A DNA stretch of 64,000 nt from Haemaphysalis longicornis. Its lineage: Eukaryota; Arthropoda; Arachnida; Ixodida; Ixodidae. This document shows positions 22,670 to 34,383 of this stretch, piece by piece; position 1 is the first letter of the stretch, and each line of letters begins with the position of its first letter. The position numbers were made by a program, and so were the translations under genes. The stretch covers positions 201,897,422 through 201,961,421 of the forward strand of contig CM023449.1 of assembly GCA_013339765.2 (NCBI GenBank), written 5' to 3'. The notes beneath the pieces were generated by a model. The model saw only the letters and a list, made by a program, of their open reading frames with translations, was not told the DNA's origin and searched no databases.

Positions 22670-25600
22670 GTAAGTATAAAATGATACCTTGGTTCAAATT
22701 TCGTAAGTCTTTCTTAAAAGTGCCGCAATTCCGAATATATTTGTACTTATTTTTCATTCAGTATTTTAAACGAAGGTAGCATCCGGTATACAAATTAGCC
22801 AGAAAGCACAATGACACCAAATTATAATGTAAAGCACCGCTTCATAAAACTTAATTTTCAAAATAGCTACTGAGCTCTCACATCCACATTAGTTGTTGTT
22901 TCCCTATTGTCTAAAATACCGGGAGGACAAACGTATTACGGTGGGTTAAATAATTTTCTGAGGGTTTTTCCATTCATACTGTATTAAAAGGAGGCGGCTT
23001 CAAGTACATTTTCTGAGGGAGAGAATGGGCGAAAATGGGGAGAGTGTTATAAACCGGTGTTTAAACGGTATTGGAAATATAAAAGCAGAAAGAAAGATGC
23101 GAGGTAACAATACCTGACCAAACTAGTTGTCCCCACGAGGAGAAAGAGTGCTGAACATGGTTTTGTTTCAAATGCAGCCATGTGTATGAATGTCACCGAT
23201 GAGTACTTGAAGAGGACTATCAAAACGGCTCCTGTTGCACCGAACAGATACAGGTTAGTATTTCTGGGGCCACCTAAGCGCCTGATTTTACACAACACCT
23301 AGGCGCTTGCTAACAGGACAAGCTCGGGAGTGTTTGCATGTAAAATTGTCGAGAAAACGAAAATCTTTTCTCGTTCGGGAAGAATGTGTTCGTAAAGAAT
23401 CCCATAATGAGTTTGTGAATGGCGGCTATTGCCCAACGGATTTCTCGGTGTATTCAGTTGTGTTATTCGGCGTCCTTGGATAAACATGTTCGTGTTGCGG
23501 CTATTAAAGAATAAAGCAAATAGTTGCAGCGTCTATACGATTTATGAACTGTAATTCGTCTTAGTTATAGGCCAGAGATCACTGGGAACTAGGGAAGACG
23601 AAGGAGCGGCGTGGCTGGTACGTATCTGGGACGGATCTTGCGGGGGGCGGGAAAGAAGGATGAATTAAGTGTCAATGGCGGGCCCGAAATGCCACTTCAT
23701 GGCATTATGGTATTTGTTTTATGGTGTTCCGGTATTCAACGCAGTTAAGCCGCCATACAGGGTCGGTTTGGCTGAGCGAACACATCGTTTGCACTTAAAA
23801 TGGTCGAAACTATATCTGAACAGCTTCAGAACGAATGCATTTTGACGTTGTCGTTACCAGACACCGCAACAGATGGCCTACCTTTATGGAGGCATTGTTG
23901 AAGGGGCACTGAAGTGAATTTGTCAAGCTCCGGTTTTTGGTTGCACTGCGTAGACTGGCTCAAATTAACACACTGTTCATCGTTTACCAAGTTTATAGGT
24001 CGGTAATTATTTTGTAAAGCCCGAATTAACGAAAATACCATGCGTGGTCTGCGGTGACCGCACCAATAAAGGCCGTGACTTCGGGAGGAGGTTTGCCGTC
24101 ATTTTGGACGATGTCTAAGATAAGCATTCGAGCAATTAGCATTAGTCTAAAATTAGCATTCGTTTTGGTTTCGGTTCTGTAAAACAACATGCTTGACATC
24201 CGGCATTATCGTTGAATGGGCATCCACGATATCTCAATATTTGTCATACCGCACTTCTGTGATGTTTTCGGCTGTAACACGCTTAAGATAAGCCTTTCAG
24301 GGCGGCTTCAAATCGTAGCAATCACTAGCCGAGGCCTACGCAGTGGACGAACGCCCTCCGCGTCACCGCAGACGCTTAAAATGCCATGCGCTTTTCCCCC
24401 ATATTTGGAGCTTACCTCACTCATGCCTGTATCGTAAAAAGTATGTTCGCACCAGGCCAAGGGTCTGTTGATTCTGGCCTGTGCCCACTGTCCGCAAGCA
24501 GTCGGTGTTTATAGCACCAGCCCACCAACGAGAACTCGCTATCGCGTGATTGTCCGTCTGCGCCCGTTCTGCGAACTCGTTCTTGCAGCAGTGAACGTTA
24601 CGGCTAAAAAATGGTGAACTTAGTATAGAAAACACCGGCATAAAGATAAAAAAATAATTTACAAAAACACCATGTGCCCTAGAACATTCGAAATTGCGAC
24701 TTGCATAATGACATGCCTGGCCCTCCAGACCACTCGGCCACCGGCCAGTGGAAGAGGCGTTGGAATATATAAGGTATGTAATATATAACCAGTTTACACT
24801 TTCATTTATTTTAGCATTTCAAGCAGCTTAGGTGACTATTTGTTGTATAACGCTGGTGCAGTAAGCGTCCCCTGAATTTCCGCAATATCTCGCGTCTAGC
24901 AATTGCATTTCTTTGACGGAAAAGCTTTCGCAGATGGGGTCATTGTGCGGAGCGCTCTGCTTCTTCACCCAGCGCAAACAAGTGCTTTCTGCTCACTAGT
25001 TCTACGTTGTAAAGTTAGAGTTTCAGTTCATTTTCTTTCATTGACTTCGCTGACTCTTCTCCCGCCTTGAATGGGCCTTAGATTTTCCTACTAGCTTCCC
25101 AGTGAGCGAAGCGTCACATGTGCGCTTGTGAAGCGTTTGTCTGGAGTGACCTCGACTTGGAGCTTGATGCAGTGTACCAACTACCAAACTGAAGAAAGGC
25201 CCATTCTTCCATTCGCAAACATGTCGTTGCTCAATTTCTAATGCGCGAACGAATTGCCACGACCCGTCGGCGGCCGGCGGCCTCAGCGCTGAGCCGACTG
25301 ACTCTCGGAAGATCGGCGAGCAGTGCAGTAGCGCCGTCAAGCCAAGTCATTTCCTCTTGACGTCACACGAAAACGCCACAGAAAATGGCCGATGACGAAG
25401 TAGACAGGAGGACAAATTTTTTGAATTAATTTTTCTGCTAAATATATTTGCCTAACCCCACTCAGGGTGGTCGAAACATGGCGTATTGACTCTGGAATAG
25501 AATTTGCGCTGGTGATCTTGCAATGTTTACAAATCACTTCACTGTTCCTTTGAAATCCTCGTCCCCTAGTAAACTAAAACTGAAATTGCACTCCGTATCC

Positions 25601-26175
25601 ACCTGCTGAAGAAAGAATCGCGGCGCTTTTTTCTTTGGGCGAGATTCGGAATTAGGGTAAATACCACTTTTAGTGTCACGCTTTACGGTTCCGGATATTT
25701 CGATTCCCCTGCTGACGTGATAGGACAACGAGGAGTTGTATGCGAAGGGTTTCTTTAGGATACCATAGGTTCTGGAATGCGGGCGTTCAGGTGACCTCCA
25801 GCCACAATTGTTTTGGTTTGTTTTTGTGTAACAAGATGCTATCCAGTGTACATAGCATGATAAATCTGTTTAAGTAAACCATAAAACCACGAGAGATGTT
25901 GCAGTAATGACCTAAAGACATACATGTACAGCATGATGCGGAATACTTTTTTTGTTCTGAAACCTTAGTATCCAGTGCAGGCACCATGTTTTTATACGAT
26001 TAAATGCAACATTGGCACCTAAATTTTATGAGATTTTGGTTGTTCCACAAGTGTTTCTTTGTTTTCTGTGCGGTGAAAATTTTATTTCCTCAAGTGGTTT
26101 AGCTAAACCTTCTGTTCTTGAAGTGAAATGGTGTTACTTGTTACGCCTCTTTTTTGTGCTTCAAGGATGAATTGT
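22670..26175. other. Unannotated sequence, possibly intron
   Basis: Follows the M13 donor site. No further M13 exon (WC.., C-x-x-W terminus) is recognised on the plus strand. Frames of 60-100 codons on both strands match nothing. The 24290-24560 and 25050-25350 segments are GC-richer but featureless to me. Confidence 0.35.
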
Positions 26176-27441
26176 ACAATCTTTGATTCTGCAGTTCTGG
26201 TTGAAGACGTCGTTGACACTACACCAGAAACTTTCAGAAAACAAATTGCTTCAATCAACTGGCATGATATCATATTTTTGCAGAACGCAAATGAAGCTTA
26301 CAATTTTTATCAACAAACTTACTCGTGTCAAAAAGGGTGAAGGGTGGTTTAAGTGTGAACACAAAACGGGTGCAATCTAACGAAATTCGTAAATTATCAG
26401 ACACCACAAAATGTCGGCAGATAATTCGTAAGAAGGACTTCTTGTATGCGCAATTTATTAAACTTCTCAACATCAGAAGATATTCAAAATGTTAAAAAAA
26501 ACAAGTCGAAATGAAAGTCCGGCAAAATTCAAACGGACTGTTTCGTAAACCTCCTAAACAAAACAAGGGCGAAACATCCAGATAAAAATATCGCGGACCC
26601 TAAAACACTTTAAGACCGGTCGCCAGCACGAAACTATCTAATCGGCATTGAACTCAACAGCGCTGCTCTCAGTAATTCTCAATTAGCAGTTTCACGCAAC
26701 ACTTATTACTCTAACCTCGCTAAAAAAACCACGACAAATCTTTCATACAGTTTCTCACAACGCCTAGTGAAAACGGGCTATTTTGGAGCCATGCGACAAA
26801 ATACCGTGCTTAAGGTTTTATCTTAAAAAACACAATTTCCAGGAATATTCATGGTCTTTGTATTGGACCAATGAAGTATATTCTTGAGTACATTTCACCA
26901 TTATTTGAGCATATGTTTACCCTCTGCTTGCTTTCTGGAGTTTTTACAAACGAAACGAAACGGACTAAAGTAGCATTTACAGACAAATTATGAGATCGAA
27001 ACAATTTTTTCGAACCACCATCGCATTGTATAATTCTGCATTTTCAAACTCCCTGAAAAAGATACTTCAATACGAATACATTCTATGTGTCAGATGCATA
27101 ATATACTGTTAACTCGCATGCTCAGTTTTAAAAAAAGGAAGGTCCAAAGAGTTGCCAGTAGTAACACCAAGAAAAAATTATCCTGCAGGTATTCGAAAAT
27201 AATATATTTACAATAGGTATTTTCGTTGATTTCTCAAAAGCGATTAGTTTTTTCAATACGCATACACTATTATTTAAACTTGAATACTACGGTTTCCGTG
27301 GTGTTACTGTTCAGCATTATTCAGATCGTACATTGAGTATAGGGAACAGATTGCTCGAATAAATAAAGATTTTTTACATTTCTGCAACTGACCTCTAGCG
27401 TTCCTCAATGTAGTAGACTCGCGCCATTACTCTATAATGTG
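26175..27441 (+). mobile_element. CR1/L2-like LINE, 5' part of interrupted copy
   Basis: The order of conserved segments follows a LINE ORF2. A linker 'INWHDIIFLQNANEAYNF' (about 26250-26310) is followed by 'IRKKDFLYAQF' (26430-26455). The finger region is 'YILEYISPLFEHMFTLC', then 'LLSGVF' (26880-26950). Palm domain A appears as 'FVDFSKAI' (about 27220-27250) and the 'LEYYGFRG' segment (27280-27300). 'VPQC.RLAPLLYNV', the degraded VPQGS..GPLLFN motif, lies at about 27405-27440. Stops are frequent. The coding trace stops exactly at the left end of the Tigger element at 27442. Confidence 0.8.
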
Positions 27442-28274
27442 TAGTCAAACCCGTTTATAGCGAATTGCAATATGCACCGCGATTAGTTCGATATATCCAA
27501 ATATCCAATAGTTCGATATAGCCGAACCCGCCTATACCGAACTTATCGTTGCAAGTTGGCAATCCGCGGGAGCCCCCTCCTCCTCCTCAACTCACCCATC
27601 CCCGCATGCAAAAACGAACACAGTAAAGTAGCCGTTACCATACACAAAATAATCCATTTATTGCAAGTATTAAAGCTACTTTCCGCCTGAACTGCCTACT
27701 TTGCAAAGAAAAAATCGGTGATTTTTGTTTTCACGTTTGTTTCGGCGGCTTCAACTAGCATAGCATTCTCTACACGAAACATTATTCGCACCAGTTCGAG
27801 TGCGCGTCCTCCAAAATCTAAGAAGCATTGGCGGAGCACATTGACTGTCGAAAGCGCTTCATTTTAAGCGTCGGACGGCTTTCACTCGCGACATCATCGG
27901 GAATGTGGGGGAGCTCTTCCCACAGTTCACCGATGCTGCTGTCTTTGTCCGGACTCGCTGACTGCGCGGGTTCCGTCGTGAGTCCCGCGCGTCCGAAACA
28001 GTTACGGAAAAGTTTCGGGCGTCATGTCGCTCCGTGCGAGGTGCACTGTCTATGTCGCAACTCTTGCTCCGTGGTCGCTGCCAATCCACATCTCAATCGC
28101 CGCCCTCGAGACCATGCATTTCGGCGGCCATTCTAGGCGCGCAGAGTTCGATATATCGGATGTGAACTTCGTTATAAGGAATATGTTTCCCATGTATTTC
28201 TGTAACTGAATTATTTTTGTTCGATGTATAGCATAATTCGCTCTATCCGGGTTCGTTATAGCTGGGTTTGACTG
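27442..28274 (-). mobile_element. pogo/Tigger-like DNA transposon (Tc1/mariner superfamily), internally decayed
   Basis: Terminal inverted repeats: left 'AGTCAAACCCgtttataGCGAA' and right, reversed, 'CAGTCAAACCcagctataACGAA'. The right side is followed by TA (28275-28276) and the left is preceded by TG (27440-27441), a TA target duplication with one change. The minus strand retains the transposase C-terminus: 'NCFGRAGL' near 27990, 'LWEELP' near 27915 and 'KITDFFFAK' ending in a stop at 27696-27698. At 833 bp it lacks the catalytic DDE core and DNA-binding domain. It was mobile only with help from a full element. It sits inside a LINE, so it inserted later. Confidence 0.85.
27696..28150 (-). 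pseudogene. pogo/Tigger transposase C-terminal remnant
   Basis: Minus-strand reading with frame changes. The segment around 'NCFGRAGL.TEPA' and 'GELWEELP' matches the region after the DDE domain in Tigger transposases. 'ECTVNVLRQCF'-like sequence and 'ETNVKTKITDFFFAK' match the C-terminal tail. The catalytic domain is absent. Confidence 0.7.
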
Positions 28275-28276
28275 TA

Positions 28277-28930
28277 TGTTCCTGATCTCGCACACACAAA
28301 TACAAACTAATTATTTATAATCTTTTCCGATGACACGAGCATATCTATGCAGTCTTAAAATCCTGACACTTCGAAATGAATAATGCTGCATTGCCAAAAA
28401 AAAAAAACGCATGAAGCACAGCAAGTTCACTAAAATGAGCTCCGCCAAAAATATTGCAGTTGTGCTTACTCCTGGTCATTAGTATTTATATTATCAGTTA
28501 TATGTTCGCACAGCCTCATCGACGTCGTGTCTAAACTAAAAGCAGGGTGATCTTTAGCCAGCATCTGTGATCAACCGTGTACTAAGCTCTCTGGCTGGGA
28601 TTTCAGGCGCTGTGCAAAGTATCTGATGTTATTCCTGAGAATTGCAAGTTATTAGTCGGTAAAGCGCATTGTTCGGCACAGGTAAATTAGTGTAACTGTA
28701 CAAATATAATGTACTCGGCTCAAAGAAAGTACGTACAACAAATAGCGAACCTAAGGTATGATTCACCTCTGGACCACTTTATCTACTCTTAAAAGGTTTC
28801 ATGGTTACTCTGTTATAGAACTTCAACCTACTGATTTGGTGCAAAAACAGCCTGAGTCATAGTAATGCGACATTTTTATCCAAGTCCAGTTTGCAGAGCG
28901 TCCCCGAAACTGGGATTAGTGGCTGATAGC
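28277..28930 (+). mobile_element. CR1/L2-like LINE, 3' part of interrupted copy
   Basis: The palm resumes immediately after the Tigger element with 'YVPDLAHT' (equivalent to Y.NDL) and FSDD at 28323-28334 in place of YADD, followed by 'TSIS'. Weak thumb similarity continues to about 28900. This continuity across the insertion shows both halves are one LINE copy. Confidence 0.7.
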
Positions 28931-28937
28931 GTTTTTA

Positions 28938-29825
28938 TTTTTTTATTTATTTATTTCAGATACCCTCAGGGCCCATTAGGTATTATTGAGGGGAGTGGTA
29001 CAAAACAAATACCACAATAATATTACAAAAAGCATGGAAACATTCGCGATGAATAGGATAAGAAAGTTGACACAAACATACAACGCCGTTGGGCAACGAG
29101 AGTAAAAAAAACGTTCATGGCTTTGATTTGCACGTGTAAAACTTAGCTATTTGGTACAAAGAAAAATTGACTGCATTATACAAACCTAACGAAATACACA
29201 AGAAAAAGCACAAGGCAAAAAATTTTAAACTTAGCGCGGCATGTAGAAGTCAGTCAGTTGTTTCCTAAACTGTTCAACTGTGGTTACAAGCATCACGGAA
29301 GATGGCAGTTGGGTCCACTCCGCTGATGTTTTAGGGATGAATGAATTGAAGTAGGAAGCAGTACGACATTGAGGCATGACAACTTTTCGCCAAAGATCTA
29401 TGCGGGATGAGATAAAATTTGGTGGCGCGAATAATGCGTTCTTAAGTGAAGTATTAAGCTTCTATATTTTAAAGAAAAGGTACATGCGTGAAATCTTTCT
29501 GCGCAAGGAATGGGGCGGAAGTGATAAGGCGTTTTACATGAGCGTTACGCTGGAAGACCGGTCGTAGTTCGAAAGTATAAAATGGGCTGCCCGGTTTTGC
29601 ACTGCTTCAAGGGTGGCGATGAGCGATTTAGAAAAAGCGTCCCAAACTGAAGCAGCGTATTCGAGTTTGGTACGGACTAGTCGCGTATACAAAAGTTTAA
29701 TGAATGCAGACTTTTTGGAAAATTTTCTTTTGATATACCCAAGCATGCGGTTAGCGCTAGCCATGATAGTAGTGACGTGCACATTTCTATGTCACGGTTA
29801 AAAACCGTGTACCACGAAGATTAAA
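28938..29825 (-). mobile_element. CR1-like LINE, 5'-truncated 3' end
   Basis: On the minus strand, a frame at 29782-29534 reads 'ANRMLGYIKRKF', then 'LLYTRLVRTKLEYAASVWD' and 'LEAVQNRAAHFI', the conserved C-terminal block of CR1-type reverse transcriptases. The 3' UTR runs down to about 28960 and includes 'ctaatgggccctgagggta'. It ends in an (AAAT)n tail, seen on the plus strand as ATTT repeats at 28938-28964. It is truncated before the catalytic palm. Confidence 0.85.
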
Positions 29826-30300
29826 TATTTCCGCCGTTAAAGAAAATATTTTACACAGTATCACGCCTACTGAACTAAAACGTTTTATATTTCGGCAACC
29901 TTTTTATACCTTTTTTTTCTTCTCCTTCAAATGACTCCATTGTTACCGTTGTATTTCCCATATGAGCAATTATATTGTGATTCTAGTGTGTTGCATTTCT
30001 GCAGTGTTATATTCTTGGGCACTTTTGTAATTTTGCACTCTTGGGTTGTTCAATTCCGACTTTTCCACACGTGGGTAAATGCTACAAGTTCGAAGCTATG
30101 TACTAGATGACGTTTTCTTTCTTTCTGGTTTTTGTTTTCATTTCACAGCCAGTGTACTGTGGCATAACCTTAGTCTGAACCTGTAAAGCGTAAAAATCAA
30201 CCGGCACTCTCTTTTTCTTTGCTGTTGATTTTTCCGCCTGAAAAACAATTTAGAAATTTGGCTGTATGCCAAACTGCTTTGTAACGGAAGTTGGGTACCC
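29826..30300. other. AT-rich sequence
   Basis: No gene seen. It could be the 3' UTR of the LINE at 26175-28930 resuming after the insertion at 28938-29825, as the start vaguely resembles a LINE C-terminus, but I cannot establish it. Confidence 0.25.
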
Positions 30301-30301
30301 G

Positions 30302-30522
30302 CCGCCATGCCTTAGTAGCTTAGGCGTTGCGCTGCTGAGCACGAGGTCGCGGGTGCGATTCCCGGCCACCGCGGCCGCTTTTCTGATGGAGGCGAAGAGC
30401 AAAAACGCCTGTGTGTACGAGATTTCGGCGTACGTCATAGATCCCCAGGTGGTCAAAATTAATCTGGAGCCCGCCACTATGGCGCGCCTCATCGTCGGCT
30501 TTGCGTCGGCGCATTAAACCCT

Positions 30523-30586
<64 letters not shown>
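30302..30586 (+). mobile_element. Ruka-type SINE, near full length
   Basis: The tRNA-like head has an A-box region 'TTAGTAGCTTAGGCG' (30312-30326) and a B box 'GGGTGCGATTCCC' (30351-30363). The body shares 'acgagatttcggcgtacgt', 'ccccaggtggtcaaaattaatc' and 'cactatggcgcgcctcat' with the other copies. It ends at 'cattaaaccctac' and an (AATC)n tail at 30525-30586. Complete pol III boxes and a long perfect tail suggest this is the best-preserved copy here. Confidence 0.9.
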
Positions 30587-33500
30587 CGGGAGCTGAATAT
30601 CGGCCAATCTGGCTAAGACTAACTTTTTGCCCTCCTTCCTGCATTTTTCTTGCGCTTTGTTGCGAAGTCAGTTCTAATAAAATGAAACTGAATCTTAAAA
30701 TTGGCTTCTTGGGTTTGTTTCAGGGTTAACGTACCGCTGTTGAATATGATGGAGTTTTCAGCCGCATTTCATTGCAAGCGTGGTTCGGCAATGCGGCCGC
30801 CTGACAAGGAGCGCTGCACTTGTGGTAATTGGTAAAAAATACTTACTCGTCAGGCATTCCTGAACGTCAATAAAGAAAGTTGACACAGAAGCTTCCAAGA
30901 GTCAGTTCATTTTTAAACAATCAGCAGCGAGAAAAAAAATAAAAACGACAGAATCCACGGGCGCACTTTTCCCCCTCAGGAACGGTGTGTATTTTATGCA
31001 GCTTCACTTGTCAGCCACATGTGCGAAGAATTCATTTTATATTTCGTTACATTCCCGACCCACATGTCTCTCATGCTTAGAGCTTCGTATTAAAACCTTC
31101 GGAAGCAAATGAAGTGCATCTGTTGATGGGAAGCTGCTCGAAGTTGCAAAAGATAGGAAGGAAAAGGTAAATACTGCACGCCGCTGTGCAGTATGCAACC
31201 GTGTATTGTTGTTGTCATCCGCTTTTTTGTCACAGTTCTAACTGCCTTCAACCATAAACTGTGCCCACTATCACGCATTGCGGCAGTTGTAGTGTCCCTT
31301 AGTTCTATGAAAACAGAAAAAAAAACGCTTGAGAAAACCAAGAACCTTGCCACGCGAGTCACCGTGCTAAGATTCTCTTCCCCAAAGAAGCCACTTAGCC
31401 ATGACCGTGACTCCCCTGGCGAAGTAATCTGGTGAGTCGTGAACAGCGAGGAAAGACCAAATGCTAGTGTGTGACGCACTTTGAGGAATGCCAAAATTAT
31501 TACTCCACCATAGAAAATGTCTTTGTCTTGTCTTTGTCATACCGCTGCACGAAAAATTGTGTCGGAGAGAATTCCCCGTTTTTAACCACCCCCCTTCTCG
31601 AGCAGGGACTGCTTGAGAAAGCACGGCCACTGCGCTAATACCAGCATCCCGCATGCCGCGCTGAATAGAAGTGGTAGCCGGTTGCCAGTAAGAATTGGTT
31701 TTAAAAAACAGCCCAAGTAGCATAAGCGTAACAGGTATTGTATTTGCTTATGGGTGTTTACAGCGTTGCTGTTTATGAGAAGGGCTCCGTATATTTTTCG
31801 CGTCCTTGAAGTCGTGTGATCAGAAGAAAAAACATCCTGCGGCAAAACCATTTTATCATGAACGTTCCGTTCATTTATTTTGTTTTATCCATTCGTTCTT
31901 TAAATAATTAAATAACCATTGACGGCTAGGGCGACTATATGAGTGCGCCGACTTTCATTCTCTTTTTATAGTAAGTTTTACATACAGAAATGTTTTTACG
32001 CATAACAAATTCTCGTGTGCCATCAATACGTCTGCCCCGACGGCAGTGGTATGGTTACCGAAAACGCCTGTAACTCTTGTTTAGTTTAAACTTTTCCTAC
32101 AAAAATATGCGACATGATTACGCCATTTTACTCATAGGTATCAGGAGCAAAGAGCACAGGAAGGTTGTAGACGGCACAACATCGCCGTATGCCATCAACA
32201 TGGGACATCCAGAGGTTGGAAATAGAAAGCACCACAATTGTAGGACTAAGTAAAAGTGTAACTGAATTTTATTAGTAATTATAAATACATAGCCAACATG
32301 GTACCAGACGGTGCTAAAAATTACGTCTATGTTTTGCAATCACTGGTCGAATACATACCTTATAGATCCTCCCTGGTCCCCCACGTTCGCCTAGTGGTAC
32401 GATTCCTATTTTTTTAATCAGGAAAAGCAGTACCTAAAACGTGGAAAATATGCGTACAAATTCAAAAGGACATAGTTCGGTGGGAAGTTCTTCCGTTCGG
32501 AATGAATCACGTCTGTCCGAGGCGAGCATGCCACTATTACCTTTGCCTCAGCGACAACTTTCGATAGGCTGGTTTTACATAATCTGTGAAACTATGGTAA
32601 TGATCCCCAAGGTTTCGGAATTGAGGGTCTACGGCCTTTGGAGAAGTGTAATTCTAAAGTCAAAAGCAGTAAAAGCTATAACAAAGAGAGGTGTGGACAC
32701 CAAAGCCGTGTAAAGTTGGGAAGAATGGTGAGAGGGTGTTTATTTCACTCAAACACTGAAGACGCATGGCATGTCGTGCTGCTTTAATTATGGGGAGGGA
32801 TAGCCACAATAGCACTGCGATCTAACTCTGATGTTACCTAAAAAAGAACAACTCGTTATTAATGTTTGTCGACGCACATTCGGTGTGGATGGGTAGTTCT
32901 GCAAACAAATTTCGTTTTCACCTCAGCAGAACCTTCCGAGCTAATTTTATAGAAAAGGGCCACCAATTTTTTGTCAGCTAAGTCAAGAACTTTTGCCGAA
33001 GTATATGTAGTGTAGCACACCAGGGCGCCCCGAACACCCACTTCACAATGTCACCACAGTACTGTGCATTGCATACTCATGAGACAACATTACAACGAGC
33101 AGAGCACTGACAGACCTGTAAGATTTACCATTGGTTAAACCAGTTCTGCCCGACTAACACCGAAACATTGTATTACGCAGCCCATGAAATATCTGCCAAA
33201 CTCTTTTTCTCTCAGGCGTTTCACGCGCGAGCCGCAGGGAATTGCATCCAGAATTAGTGAAGTGCGCCGATGCATGCGCACCTCTAGGGTACAGCCAAGA
33301 AACTTAAACTTTCTGGCGGAAATATAAGGTTGGTGAAAGCGCACGAGAACAAGACAGGCGACCACACGATTCTGGGTGGCAGGAGAAAACATCTGTACGG
33401 GGATTCCCCAAGGCAACATACATCATCACTATCACGCAGCAAGATCGGTGTGTGCACGTTGACTACATTTTTGTGACACTTTCCATGCTCTTCTTATCAC

Positions 33501-33800
33501 AACCATAAAAATTACTCAGCACCAAGCATGGTGCCGCGGTTGCGATACGTACAAGTGACACTAACAAGTGACTACGCACAAGTGACTCACGTACAAGTGA
33601 CTAAAGTATTACGTAAAGTAATACGTACAAGTAACTAACAAAAGGACCTGTACCAAGGCAATAGTGTTCGTTACTGACAAAGCCAACGTGGCGGAACTGC
33701 ACCGCAGCAGGCGCCTACAATGCACCCAAGCTGTCAAGTAGACGTCACGTTATTTGAACTACGTACGACAAGTCGCATACAGCCTGAGAAAGTTTTCTAC
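30587..33800. other. Unannotated sequence
   Basis: No recognisable gene. A reverse-strand frame at 33135-33419 contains 'FKFLGCTLE', weakly like the thumb of a LINE reverse transcriptase, but it is too short to call. Frames at 31090-31723 (-) match nothing. Short repeats lie at 33545-33645. Confidence 0.35.
33545..33645 (+). repeat. Irregular minisatellite on 'acaagtgact'
   Basis: The core 'acaagtgact' or close variants occurs about five times in 100 bp, with a small inverted repeat 'agtattacgt/acgtaatact' in its right half. Confidence 0.8.
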
Positions 33801-34089
33801 GCTCTTAAGTAAAGGGGCAGAGACGCAGTCGCCAGTTTGTTTCTAAGAGGGAAGAGATATCGCAATTGTTGGGCCGCACTGTACTTACGCCAACAGCAAG
33901 GGGATGCCGGCATGTGGTATTTCGCCATGGGAACCTCTCTCTCATGGCTTTAAACCTTTGGGGCCCACTGCGTTTAGCGTTGTGTCTCACCGCTATAAAA
34001 AATTACACCATCTTCTTATGGGGAACCCTGATGAGGATGCGAAGCATTATGAGGGTTCTGTGTGGTTCCATCGTGTTGCCGTTATGTTG

Positions 34090-34328
34090 AGTGATCTGGT
34101 GTTTAGTAGCGCCACAGTGAATTCCGCATCCGGGTCCACACCGGTGGAAAAGGCACGCAAGTACTGTTGTGTGAGGGTGAGTAGGCGGTGGTTCTCGAGG
34201 CTCCGAAACTCGTTGATCATGTTCTTGTCGATGTTGTTGTCTCTGTGGTAGAATCGGTAGTCTCCGTCAGCGTTGGTGAGGTAAAGTTTGTTGACGTTGG
34301 CGCACCGGCTGAGAGCAACGTACACGCC
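34090..34328 (-). pseudogene. Pif1-like helicase C-terminal fragment (Helitron type)
   Basis: Reads 'YVALSRCANVNKLYLTN' then 'DYRFYHRDN' on the minus strand. The 'VALSR' segment is the conserved C-terminal motif of Pif1/RecD-like superfamily 1 helicases carried by Helitrons. Upstream (higher coordinates) the frame runs into a simple CTT repeat (34346-34383), so the Walker motifs and the Rep nuclease domain are gone. The host Pif1 gene is an alternative source, but the repeat context favours a transposon. Confidence 0.55.
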
Positions 34329-34345
34329 CTCCTCTTCGCAGCTAT

Positions 34346-34383
34346 GTCTTGTTCTTCTTCTTCTCCTTCTTCTTCTTCGTCTT
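34346..34383 (+). repeat. (CTT)n simple repeat
   Basis: Imperfect CTT array; on the other strand it makes an artificial Lys-rich frame. Confidence 0.9.

Noticed and set aside
30302..30400. tRNA gene
   Set aside because: The pol III boxes belong to the Ruka SINE head, with the SINE body and tail following.
33135..33419. LINE thumb-domain remnant on the minus strand
   Set aside because: Only one short phrase ('FKFLGCTLE') resembles a reverse transcriptase; not enough to call.
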